Below, piece by piece: positions 54,418-64,000 of a DNA stretch of 64,000 nt. The notes under the pieces are model-generated. The model was given only the letters and a program-made list of their open reading frames with translations. It was not told the origin of the DNA and made no database searches. This DNA is from Colletotrichum lupini (Eukaryota > Ascomycota > Sordariomycetes > Glomerellales > Glomerellaceae). The DNA is taken from the NCBI RefSeq assembly GCF_023278565.1, contig NC_064676.1, positions 1,674,001 to 1,738,000 on the forward strand, in the 5' to 3' direction. How positions within the stretch are numbered: position 1 is the first letter of the stretch; each line of letters opens with the position of its first letter. The translations under genes and the position numbers were made by a program.

Positions 54418-55960
54418 CTATGCGGCCTTCTTGAACCGCAGGTAGAAGTTGAATTCCAGAGGGAAAGCAGGATCCGTGACAATAACATTTTGCCCATCTT
54501 CCAGCTCGAGCTCCTTGATGGTCTTTCTAAGGTTGGCCCGTGTTTTCTCCTCCAGGCTGGGCGGAAACTGCATGTACAAGGTCTTATTGGCGGCTCTGAA
54601 TGAAGGCTTTTTCAATTGTGCCTCGGGACGGATGACAAACGAGTCCACCAGGTCTTGGAGTGTGCTGTCGGGGTCGACCTCGAGCGGCCGCGATTCCTGT
54701 CCACAGACGGGGCAGTCGTCTTTCTTCTCGTGCTTGAAGGTGTAGGTGTAGATGCTGTCATTTCCAGAATACATCATATAGTTTTCCTCCATTCCAAGCG
54801 TTGGGGCGGCCGAGCTGGCGAGCTTAAAGGCTTCATTGCAGCATGCTGCCGCAATGATGGCGTTTGTGGATGCGATGGCGGGAATGATGTTCTTGATGAC
54901 TCCCTGGGTCAGGGCGTAAGTGACGCCTGTAATATTGAACTCTTGGGCACGTGTAAGAGCCTTTTGGTACAGCCAGGACACATGGGTAGTGTCGTCCTTG
55001 TCCAGCTTTGGAAACGGCTTCTCCTGGTCCCAGGCGATGACGTGTGCCCACTCAATGCAGTGCTCTGGTTGTCGGGGGATCGAGGCGATTGTGCAGAGAG
55101 GAACAGCGGCTCTCGGTGCGTGCATGTCCAGTTGGCATTCGATACAAGATGTAATCGAAGGTACGATGACTCGAGCCTGACCCTTAAAACCCTCTGTGCC
55201 CCCATCTATCATGGGAATCAATGAATCCGGGTCCTCGCCTTCTTCAGCAATCTGTACGAGGGTCGCGTTGATCCACCTGCGGGCCTCGATGCTGTCCAAT
55301 CCACATATGACGAACTGGAATTGTTTGTAGAAGTCTTGACCAAAATCTTGAATGGCGCAGTTATGGGCTGTAATGTTGACACCCTTGACACGACGCATGA
55401 CGAACTGAGCCGCGACTTCAGCCTTGTACTTGCCGACGTCGGACTTTCTGAAGAGGAATTGCCGATTTAGGTTCGAGATGTCGATAGTATCTGGCCAAGC
55501 AAATGTCAGATCTTGAGTAGAGCGGCGAGACAGGGTACGGCTTACCCATGTCAATGACATGAATATCCTTGAACTTCGACATGGCCAAGTTTTTTAAAAT
55601 CTCACATCCAAGACCTCCGGCGCCACTTGTATAATGTCAGTCGTAGTTATCGTGTTCGAGTAGGGGATCACCAACATTACCCTACACGATGTGTTAGTAG
55701 ACAGCACCGACTCATTGGATCATGCAATACCATACAAGACCTTGATCTTGTCAAACTGTTCAAAAGCCTCCTCTGTTCCGGCCACATCAGGGTCGCTGAA
55801 GGGTCCTGGGGTCTTGCGAATGTTGTCGAGATAGGTCCTGTACCATGCTATGGTCAGCGATTGAGTGCGACAACTGACGGCTTGTAGCATGAGAGGCGAA
55901 CCATCTCTTTGACTCATCGACTTGATGTGCCGCTACCGGGAAAGGTGCTTCGGTAGCCAT
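54418..55960 (-). CDS. UBA3: NEDD8-activating enzyme E1 catalytic subunit UBA3
   Basis: Predicted exons (leftwards) are 55960-55902, 55837-55736, a 6-nt microexon 55681-55676, 55625-55546 and 55490-54418; together they encode 439 residues. With the microexon the Rossmann strand and loop read [19 protein letters not shown], the universal E1 motif. Omitting it deletes two residues, and reading through gives stops. Other marks are [31 protein letters not shown]/Mg contacts in [13 protein letters not shown], zinc cysteines CIEC and CPVCG, and the catalytic cysteine in VPLCTIAS (C215). The C-terminal ubiquitin-fold domain recruits the UBC12 E2. UBA3 works with ULA1/APPBP1 to start cullin neddylation (known). 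The first intron donor (GTTCGC) is weak but gives the expected KRWTYLDNI. Divergent from TEL2. Confidence 0.93.
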
Positions 55961-56524
55961 CGTGAGGAGCGTTCGAATCGGATTGACTTGTAGGTGATGT
56001 TCGGTGTGATCACTTTGTTGTTTGTTCCTTGGGTTCTCAACCAGGGTGAGCTTCGGGAGGTGGAGGGGCCGACATGACGATACCTACCTATATAGGGCCA
56101 GGTGAGCCTACCTTACCTTATGTCCGTGCCTGATAAGGCTTATCGGCAGAATCGTTATCGATAAGATGCCTGCCTTAATGGAAACCTTGCCTACCTTACC
56201 TAACTAGGAACCTACCGACCTTGGGGCCTTCTATGGGGGTGTCTACAGTACAGTGGGGTGTGGAAAGACGACCCCACCGGTCCTTCACTTTTGGGCTTGG
56301 GTGTCTGTCCATCCATTCATAGAGGCAGTTGGGGGACATATTATTCCTAACGAACAGAACTCCCATCTGATATTGCAATCACAACTCGGAGCAATCAGCG
56401 AAAATTATTTTGACACTATTCTGGATTTTCGGCCTTTGAGGTGACAGTTTGAGAAAGCCCTTTTCGTTTTCTCACGGTACCATGCAAGGACCGTAGTCCA
56501 CCACCAGAAAAGGGATTATCAAGC
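55961..56524. promoter_or_regulatory. Shared divergent promoter UBA3 / TEL2
   Basis: 564 bp between starts. Contains several CCTACCTTACCT-type repeats (56090-56125 and 56190-56215) and an A/T core GAAAATTATTTTG (about 56400-56412) resembling the one before RPC40. Confidence 0.45.
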
Positions 56525-59500
56525 ATGGACGACTTCTTTACCCCGGTCAGCACTACCTACCTCAAGGCCAGGCCAAACGAACCATTCTTGGAAGAAGCAG
56601 CCACAAGCAATAAGCCTCAACCACCGAAATCTGCTGCTGCCGAAACTCTTTCTGTAGAGAATGCTCTAGAGACTCTGAAGAACCAGCCAGGCTATGACAA
56701 TCTGATTGGGGTCCTCAAGTCCCTCACTGATGGCAGTGTTGCTGCAACGGGATTCAGGCTTGCGACGCCCAGTCCCGAGGCTGCGCAAATTATTCAGTGC
56801 CTCGTCTCGGAGATTGTTCCCAACTACTGGCCTTTGCTCAAAGAAGATGCTTCTGGAGGATCTGGTATACAAGATGTCGATAGCCCCAAAGACGTCGAGT
56901 TGCTGCTTAGATGCTTGAGGAGTGTTACAGGTCTCAACGCCATCATCACCCGTATGAAGGCCTTGATCCAAGAGTCCAAGGCGAGCGCCAAGGATGTAAA
57001 GCGCCCAGATTTGAGCCTGAACCTGAACGTGCTACTCGAGGTCAGCTCAGCAGTATTGGGTGGGGACGACTACCTTGCTGCACTATGGACGTCGAGCAGC
57101 GCTGGGCTAGAGTCTACGGCGAGAAGACGGCCGATGGCGAATGAGTTCATCGCACTGATAGCCGGTGGACGCCTTATTTCAGTTGCAGCCGAGGCAGATG
57201 CCATTGCCAACCCGGACAAAATCAACAAGAAGCAACTTTGGATCGCAGACGGGCAACAATACAGCAGGTGGCTGGGTCGAAGTGTCGGGGCGTGGGCGAA
57301 GGGTGGCAACTCGTCTGACGATGCGAAGCTATGTGCAGAGGCTTTCATACGATCACTTCGCCTGGGTTATTCTGGCAAGTACACCATCCTCTACGCCATC
57401 CCTTCTATAGCTTGAGGAATGTCACTAACAGATTTGTAGATGCCCTGATGAACCAGTTTATCAGCGAACTTCTGTTAGGCCCTGAGGAAAGCCAAAACGC
57501 CTTCTTCAAGCTCTTTGGCCAATTCTCTCAACTGGAGCAGAAGCGGGTTCTCTTTGCTGTTCTCAAGCACTTGTCGGAGACATTTCTCAATAAGCTGGGC
57601 GATGTCGAACCTCTGAAGCCGAACTCGGTTATATCCGCTGCGACTGGCATCATCGAGAAGATATTGTCTAACGAAGAAAGCCGAAAGGCACATTTAATCT
57701 CTTGGTTGACCAGCTCAACTGGTGCCGGCCTGGGAGATGGCATAGGTATCAGGCGCGCAGCCATAGCAGCGCTTGCACAGGACAGAGAATGCGTCACTCA
57801 GGTATTTGAGAAGAGCCTTCACCAGTTCGGCGATCAGCTATACATTAAGCACTCTCCCATCATGCAGCAGCAAGGTTCGACTCTCTCACCTTTGTCACTC
57901 TCTAGCACTCACTGACTAGGACAAAGCCCATGCACAAGTTCTTCTCCTTAGCGCTAGTTATGTCAACAAGCTCTCACCCCTGAAGCTTAAGATGCTCATG
58001 CGATCTTCAAGCTACCTCAACACCGTGTCCAACCGGATCGGCGCCTCACAAGAGAGGGCCAGATTCTTGGGTATGGCAGTGGGCGAGGCCCTCTCGAGTC
58101 TGATCGACGGTGGTGACAAGAAACTGGACTTCAAAATGGAGGAAATGGCAACAGACGAGGCACAGTTCTACAAGGATCTCGTCAGAACGCTGGATAGTAC
58201 AGGGCCTATCGATCAGTTGATCACCACCCCTGAGGTGGAGCAGAAGAGACAGCCACAACCGCCGGGACCCTCCCGCCGAAACCCAGCACCAAAACCCAAG
58301 CAACCAGCCGCGCCCTCGAAGTTCATCATACAAGAAGTCTCAGACTCCGAAAGCGAGGACGAGGACCTCATACCGTACGCCAAGCCCTCCGACGATGCAG
58401 AAGACTCAGACGAAGATGCCACGCTCGTCCGCCGCGACAAGCCAAGAGCTCCAGTCTACGTCCGCGATCTCATAACCTACCTCCGCGACACTGACAACTA
58501 CGACAAGCAAAAACTGGCCCTCACCACAGCCCCGCCCCTGATCCGTCGCAAAGCGAACTTTGGCACAGAGGTCTCCTCCCATGCAGACGAGCTCGCCACG
58601 CTTCTCGTCGGCCTCCAGGACAAGTTCGAGATTGAAAACTTCAATGACCTCCGTCTTCAGGGTATGATAGCCATCGTCGCAGCACAGCCACAGAAGATGG
58701 GCCAATGGTTCGCAAAGACCTTCTTTGACGGCGACTACTCCATCTCGCAGCGTGCCGCGGTTCTCATCGTTCTCGGCCTCAGCGCGCGCGAGCTCGCCGG
58801 CTTCGACACCTCGGAATATGCTGCCGCCGCCTCGTTCCCCTCCAAACGCCTCCCGGAGAAGATGGAAGCGCTCTACCTCGACCCGTCCACCGCCCAAGCC
58901 CGCCTCGCCTCCTCGTCGAACCTTAAGGCCATTCCCGCCAACGCCCTCGATACCATCGCCGATTCTTTGACGTCTTCCTTCCTCGCCCCCATAGCCGCCA
59001 ACGCAGCAGACGCAACAACGGGACCAGACGTCCTCAAGCTCTCGACCTTCACCTCCCGCCTGCCTTCAAAGTCCACCAAGAAACCCGGCATCCGTTCCAT
59101 CCCCAACACAACGGCCTCCCTGCTCGCCACCTCATTCTTCTTCCCTATGACGGCCCGCTTCCAACACGCCCTACGCTCCCACTCGGCACGCTCCGGTATC
59201 TTCATCCAGCCGTACCTCCTCTCCCTCTACCTAAAGACACTAGCCGTGCTCGTCCACGCCGCGGGACCCGCGACGCTGGCCCTCCCGCAGATGACGGCCG
59301 AGCTTTGGGATCTTCTGCTGGGTGTCCGCGCCCACGTCAACGGCGACGTACCCGGAACCCACGCGCTGCTGGTCGCGCTGGCGGCCATGCTCGAGGTCAA
59401 TGAGGCGTCTGACATGCGGCGCTTGTGCGAGGCGCATCCGCGGGAGGTCGTCGAGACGCAGGACTGGGTCAGCGGTGTCTTCAACGGCACGCGCGGTGAC

Positions 59501-59617
59501 GATGGCGGGGAGGAGAATAATGTGAAGATGCTCTCTGCCGCGGTGCTCATCAAGCTGCAGGAGGCAACGGAGAAGTATCGGGCCCTGCTGCTGGGCGACA
59601 TGATAGGGTTCTCATAG
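56525..59617 (+). CDS. TEL2: Telomere length regulation protein TEL2
   Basis: Three exons give about 991 residues: 56525-57374, 57440-57874 and 57927-59617. Intron 1 is read as GC-AG (donor G|GCAAGT, acceptor TTGTAG); a GT-AG alternative (57379-57431) also keeps the frame and adds four residues. Intron 2 ends at ACAAAG and restores IMQQQAHAQVLLLSASYV. The protein is an all-helical HEAT-like solenoid with an acidic linker (about residues 535-575). It carries the conserved TELO2 block PVYVRDLITYLRDTDNYDKQKLALTTAPPLIRRK and DDLRLQ-like NFNDLRLQGMIAIVAAQPQKMGQW. TEL2, with TTI1 and TTI2, is the Hsp90 co-chaperone that stabilises PIKK kinases such as TOR, ATM and ATR (known). Confidence 0.93.
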
Positions 59618-59876
59618 AGTACGATAGGGCAGGGAGATACACTCTCAAAAGGAATGGATGTCATTTTTAAAAACGATATCTGACATGGGCCCTTCTCGTT
59701 CGAAGCAAACATTGCCCATGCCAACCTAGCATCCAACTTAGAGTAGTCATACATGTCCCTCGTCAACAATCCATACCCCTCTAACGCCGATGCTCCGTGA
59801 ATACATAAGCAGGTCCTTTCCGTATTTTCATGCTGCTTTCCATGTATACAAGACAAAGCCAAACGTACCAAACCCA

Positions 59877-62504
59877 TCAAGTGGATTCACCCATCAGGTC
59901 CTGTAGGTCCTGTCTTCCGCCCTTACGGACAGGTAGCGTTGACAGGTACTGGTTTGCGTGACTTAGATGCTCACCCAAACTCATCGCCATTCTCCTCAAC
60001 TCTTCCTTCACAGCGTCTGCACTAGCTGAGCCTTGCATGACCTCCACAGACGGCGGCGCTGGTGGAGGAGGCAGCGGGATAGTGCCACTGTCCCGGTTCC
60101 CTACCGAGCGCGGGATACCCGGGGGCAGGGCTGGCTGGGCGGCCTGCTGTGGAGTCAGATATTCGGGATCAGAGTAGTCGGCACTGTTGACGCTGTTGAA
60201 TGAGCGATGTGTGTTAAGTCGCAACCCGCCCTGGCCATTGGGCCGAACGGTAGCACCGGGCTCGGCTAGGTTGAGGTCGACGAGGCTTAGTCGATCATCG
60301 TCTTTGGGAGCGCGCGAGGAGAAGTCCGAGTCATCCGAAACATAGATTGACGGTTCTCGGTTCGATGATGGTACATATAGAGATGGTTCTCTATTCGATA
60401 CTGGGACGTAGATGGAAGGTTCCCGGTTTGATGTGGGCACGTAAAGGGAGGCATGACGCTCCAGGTCGAAGGGGTTCGCCATGCCCATCTCTGAGCCGCT
60501 GACAGATGCGACGTCCGAGTTTGCTGTTGAAGGACGAGTGAGCTCCGGCATGGGATCGGCCAAGCCCATGTCGAGGTCGATCAAGCTGCCGGTAGATACA
60601 CGGTTATTCTGGTTACTGGGAGGCGGAACCATAAGTTCATCCAGATCTATCAAGCTCCCCGTGGACTCTCTGTTGTTCATCTGTGAGCCAGGCCGGGGAA
60701 CCATTAAGTCGCCGCCATAGTTAGGAGCGGGGACAGGATCGGTCTGATGGTGGAACATTTGCGGGCGAGACGCAGAACTTGGTCCCGAACGGTCATCCCA
60801 TGAGGGCCTATCTTCTTGGAAGGGGCGATCTTCGTTAAAGGGAAACCTCGACAATTCCGGGTTTGCGGAAGCCGGAGGTGCCATGGAAGGGAACTTCCAG
60901 TCCTGCGTCCTTCTATTCGGATTTAGATCTGCAGGGTCACTCGATGGTGCTTTGCTGAAGTCTGGCTCGTCGCCCATATGATAATCGACAGACACGCGCG
61001 GTGCGCCGGCTCTGATGGTGTTCATATCCACAAAGTTGGATAGATCACCACCGTGCAGTGAAGCGTCGAGATCGATGAGTGATTCTCTCACTGCTGTTGA
61101 CTGGAGCGAGTCGTCTCGCAGTGGAAGATCTGAAGTTGGCGGAGGGATCGGTCTGCCATAGTAGGCTCGAGAGTTGTCTTCGTAATTGGAAATAGTGTTT
61201 GGGTCAAACACCTTTTCTAAGGGAGCTTTCATGGCAGCAAGTTGTTGTGGTGGCGGTCTCCGCCGCGATTTCGGCTTGGATCGAGACATGTCATCCAGAA
61301 GCATAGGGTCGAATTCCACGTTTGAGCCATACACATCGTAGACTGCCTGAGCGTCCGTATTTTGGAAGACTTGTTGGTCGAATGCCATCGTTGTGCTAAA
61401 GTTCCATTCGTCGTTGGCCATCGCAGTGGATGAAAAGTCGGACTCATCCATGCCGGACATGCCCTGGGCTCCTCCCGGAGCAAAGAGTGATTTACGGCTG
61501 CCACCTTGTGACTCCCAAAGCTTGAATCCTCTGACTAGTAATGCCAGTGATGCTGCTGGGTATTCTTGGGCCGAGTTGGCGATGTAAGGGTGGTTCTGTA
61601 CCTCTTCGATTGTTGGTCGCTTCGTCGGATCCTCTTCTAAGCAGTAGGCAACTAGGTGCTTTAGTCGGTCGGAGTACTGATCGCCCTCCAATCGAGGCGT
61701 GTGTGCCTTGATGTAATTTCCAAGCTGATAAACGTCGACACCAGCCATGACGTTTGGTGGTAAGCCGGAGGCAATCTCAAAAACCATGGAGCCGAATGCC
61801 CAGATATCAACCTCTGTTCCATAGGATGTTGACTGATCGAAAAGTTCCGGGGCCATCCAGTGAGGGGTTCCGATGAAGGTTGATCGTTTATCGAATTTCG
61901 TCTCAATAACACCTGCCACTCCGAAATCGCAAAGTTGCACTCCACCAGCCTCGGTGACCAGAACATTGGCGCACTTGATGTCGCGATGAATGATGCCTTG
62001 CCGATGAACCCAGAAGACAGCTTCAGAGACCTCTCTGAGAATTGGAATAATCCACTTCTCTTGCAGGCCACCGGGAGCGGTCGGCTTCATGAGTGTAGCC
62101 ACACTTCCTCCGGCGCAGTACTCCGTGATCATCCACATAGATTGGCCGACAGGCAATGCGTCGATGACATGATTGATGTTCCTTGCGCCGCTGTCGCTTA
62201 GAAGCTTCAGCGCATTAACTTCAGCCAAAAATTCCTTGAAGGTGTCTGCAAGCTTCGGGTTGACGGTGTCGCTTTCTTCAATGTCGATGATTTTGACCGC
62301 CACAAGCATACTGGTGTTGATGTCGGTTGCTTTATAGACACGACCAAAACTTCCCTTGCCAATCAATTCATTGAGAAGATATGGCGGCTTGTCCTGTCCT
62401 GCTTTGGCCACCTCATCGTCCACAGCAGCTTGCATCTTTTTCGCATCTTCTAGGGCCTTCTGCTTCGTCACCGAGAAGTCGGGGCCTCTGACTTGGAGTG
62501 ACAT
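59877..62504 (-). CDS. Ste20-like germinal-centre kinase, NAK1/POD-6 type
   Basis: Intronless, 875 residues from MSLQVRGPDFSVTKQKALED. The upstream in-frame ATG at 62630 was set aside because the internal start begins the family's conserved head. The kinase domain (about 43-295) has GKGSFGRV (49-56), K71, HRDIKCAN (D175), DFG (193-195) and GTPHWMAPE. All catalytic residues are present. The long tail contains two repeat families: four S(I/L)YVPxSNREP-like units, and two (E/V)STGSLIDLD units. It ends in a helical segment (EELRRMAMSLGEHLSHANQYL). NAK1/POD-6 kinases act upstream of the NDR kinase COT-1/Orb6 in the MOR/RAM polarity network (known). N. crassa pod-6 is the closest match I recall, but no alignment was run. 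Confidence 0.92.
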   Translation of the reverse strand: MSLQVRGPDFSVTKQKALEDAKKMQAAVDDEVAKAGQDKPPYLLNELIGKGSFGRVYKATDINTSMLVAVKIIDIEESDTVNPKLADTFKEFLAEVNALKLLSDSGARNINHVIDALPVGQSMWMITEYCAGGSVATLMKPTAPGGLQEKWIIPILREVSEAVFWVHRQGIIHRDIKCANVLVTEAGGVQLCDFGVAGVIETKFDKRSTFIGTPHWMAPELFDQSTSYGTEVDIWAFGSMVFEIASGLPPNVMAGVDVYQLGNYIKAHTPRLEGDQYSDRLKHLVAYCLEEDPTKRPTIEEVQNHPYIANSAQEYPAASLALLVRGFKLWESQGGSRKSLFAPGGAQGMSGMDESDFSSTAMANDEWNFSTTMAFDQQVFQNTDAQAVYDVYGSNVEFDPMLLDDMSRSKPKSRRRPPPQQLAAMKAPLEKVFDPNTISNYEDNSRAYYGRPIPPPTSDLPLRDDSLQSTAVRESLIDLDASLHGGDLSNFVDMNTIRAGAPRVSVDYHMGDEPDFSKAPSSDPADLNPNRRTQDWKFPSMAPPASANPELSRFPFNEDRPFQEDRPSWDDRSGPSSASRPQMFHHQTDPVPAPNYGGDLMVPRPGSQMNNRESTGSLIDLDELMVPPPSNQNNRVSTGSLIDLDMGLADPMPELTRPSTANSDVASVSGSEMGMANPFDLERHASLYVPTSNREPSIYVPVSNREPSLYVPSSNREPSIYVSDDSDFSSRAPKDDDRLSLVDLNLAEPGATVRPNGQGGLRLNTHRSFNSVNSADYSDPEYLTPQQAAQPALPPGIPRSVGNRDSGTIPLPPPPAPPSVEVMQGSASADAVKEELRRMAMSLGEHLSHANQYLSTLPVRKGGRQDLQDLMGEST

Positions 62505-63049
62505 CTTGGGTGAGTTGTGACCGTTAAGGACGGCCTGAAAAGCTGCGTGTCTCTTCCTCAAGTCGATAAAAACAAAAATTGCAATCAAGCAGCGGTCGAA
62601 GGGAAACAGATCAGTCCCCTGTGCATTCAATGCTGAGGTTGCCGATTAGGGCCAGATGTTATGAGAAGTTGCAGTATTCATCGAGGTTGGGTTGTACGCA
62701 TACTGCAATCTGATACGTCCAAGTTCGGGTCAAACACAGGGGGTGAGGTTGCGAGCACGGTGAAAGTGGCAGGTACTGGAGTTATTTCCAGCCAATCACT
62801 GTTAGCATACAGTAATTTATCATATGCAACTAAGCTATTTCGCAACAAAGCGGTGTATCGATATAACCATCTCAATCACAGCAGGAGGATTCATTGTCCT
62901 CTCACTTCATCATCAAGTCGCTCTCGTAAGTTCAAGCAACACTTGCTTTCGTACAAGAGTGCTAATCGGTATCGCCGCGTAAGGTACTTGCTTGTGTATT
63001 TGCATGCAGCTGGCCTCGAAGTGGTAGAACATCTTTCCCGACTTACACC
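62505..63049. other. Intergenic region between kinase and LCL3
   Basis: Upstream region of the leftward kinase and the 3' flank of leftward LCL3. An overlapping rightward frame (62661-63374) runs antisense into LCL3 and has no recognisable content. Confidence 0.5.
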
Positions 63050-63958
63050 TCACAACCACCCCGACAACCAGCCAGTTTTCTTGGCCCCTATCTTGCCCTC
63101 AACTTTCCCCTCAGGCTTCACCTCCGTCTCATTTGTTCTTGTCTTGTATGCCCTGGGACTCTCGAAATCACTTGCCTTGCCATTCCAAATTCCAAGCTTC
63201 TTTGACTTGGCCCTGGCCTCGGCAGCTTTGTATGCCTTTTCAGCCCCTCCCCATTCGACTCCCGTTTTCGCTTCATATGTCGTTGCCAACCCGAGCCTCA
63301 GCATTTCTAGACCGACGTCCTTCTTGAACAGAAACGGTCTGACGTATACTGTCGCAACAACGCGTTCATATTGATCGCGCCTGTGAATCCGAGCCCAGAC
63401 ACGTTTGTTCTGTATGTAGACTCTCAGCCATTGCAGCGCTTCTGCCGCACCTGGCTGCCCCGGCCGGCCAAAGTGTGCGCCCTCGGGAGCATCAATTCCA
63501 GCCATCCGTATCGGTATCTGTGCTGAGTCTCAGAACTAGCTTCTCCTTCCTCTCAGAGTTGCACTTACTGTCTTTCCCTTGAGTGCGGCTCTGGTGTTGG
63601 GGACCTTCCTCAGCCAATCCCAGCCTGCCAGTCTGCCGCCTGGTGTGTGGAACAGGTGAAAGTTATCGCCATCTCCCACACTGGTCACTCGGCCCAGAAG
63701 AGTCCTCTTTCTGAAAAGCTCTGGCTGGATATGGTTTGTTGTGGGGAACCTCCGCAGCCGGGTTTGATAAAACATGAAAGCTGCCAGAGATGCGACGGAT
63801 GTCAGGAAAACGGGAGCCCACTCTCTAGCAGCCTGCAATGGCGGCGCAGGTTGTGGCAGCAGGTCGTTCCATGATGTGGGTAAGACGCGCGCATCGTCTT
63901 CTGACTTGCTCGGTGTGGACGGTTTTCCTGAGCTGGAAGAGCTGAACGGCCATGGCAT
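63050..63958 (-). CDS. LCL3: Membrane-anchored endonuclease LCL3 (SNase family)
   Basis: Exons (leftwards) 63958-63569 and 63517-63050, with GTAAGT donor, give 285 residues. The N terminus [13 protein letters not shown], then [11 protein letters not shown] and a single hydrophobic helix ([22 protein letters not shown], about residues 50-70), precede the staphylococcal-nuclease fold. The fold includes [20 protein letters not shown], the catalytic [17 protein letters not shown] (Arg, Asp, Glu) and the second arginine in RRDQYERVV. The usual SNase active-site residues are therefore present. LCL3 is a mitochondrial membrane protein of yeasts and moulds linked to chronological lifespan, with predicted nuclease activity (known for the family). 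A lysine-rich tail ends the protein. About 40 bp to the window edge hold its start flank. Confidence 0.94.
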
Positions 63959-64000
63959 TTTCGAGGACTCCTAGTGGAGTTCTGAACCTACACACGTTCA

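Noticed and set aside
62661..63374. 237-codon rightward frame
   Set aside because: Its right half is antisense to LCL3 exon 2 and its left half is low in recognisable content.
1..64000. CRISPR array, bacterial operons or prophage
   Set aside because: The genome is fungal: spliced genes, no direct-repeat/spacer array; the only tandem array (21661-22165) has no unique spacers of constant length.

Overview
The window is nuclear DNA of a filamentous ascomycete, most likely a sordariomycete. Genes are spaced roughly one per 2-3 kb on both strands. Introns are short (about 50-140 nt) with GT-AG ends and CTAAC/CTGAC branch points. The protein set is typically fungal: a 2EXR protein, PXR1, COX17, PEX1, a POD-6-like kinase and LCL3. 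The first 600 bases hold an extremely AT-rich, TpA-rich tract that looks like a RIP-mutated repeat. The genus cannot be settled from the sequence alone. Exon joins given here come from splice-signal reading plus frame continuity; no transcript evidence was available.

Layout. 0-2.8 kb: AT-rich relic and unassigned DNA. 2.8-9 kb: a 2EXR protein, an acidic tail-anchored hypothetical protein, and a tandem pair of related four-helix membrane proteins. 9-18 kb: PXR1, COX17, an HSL-type alpha/beta hydrolase and MSH3, with two tRNA-like (SINE-like) elements nearby. 18-25 kb: an unrecognised zinc-finger-like protein read leftwards, whose upstream region carries a degenerate minisatellite of hairpin units, then BET2. 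25-31 kb: a 6-kb stretch with no gene I can support, ending in a pyrimidine-rich leader for a RhoGAP gene. 31-45 kb: RhoGAP, RRS1, mitoribosomal DAP3/RSM23, MCM7, PEX1 and a small SRPBCC-like protein. 45-52 kb: a predicted OTT_1508-like deaminase and a BTB (T1-type) protein. 53-64 kb: RPC40/RPAC1, UBA3, TEL2, a NAK1/POD-6-type kinase and the membrane nuclease LCL3.

Most genes are housekeeping: replication and repair (MCM7, MSH3, TEL2), ribosome and polymerase biogenesis (PXR1, RRS1, RPC40), mitochondria (COX17, RSM23, LCL3), membrane traffic and peroxisomes (BET2, PEX1), neddylation (UBA3) and polarity signalling (RhoGAP, POD-6). Several pairs diverge from shared promoters: RRS1/RSM23, MCM7/PEX1 and UBA3/TEL2. 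MluI cell-cycle boxes (ACGCGT) lie upstream of MCM7 (two copies) and MSH3 (one).

The least ordinary items are: a predicted 6-nt microexon in UBA3 that restores its nucleotide-binding strand; the hairpin minisatellite at 21.66-22.17 kb; the deaminase-fold gene at 46.5-48.8 kb; the tandem membrane-protein pair at 7.1-8.6 kb; and a possible GC-AG intron in TEL2.
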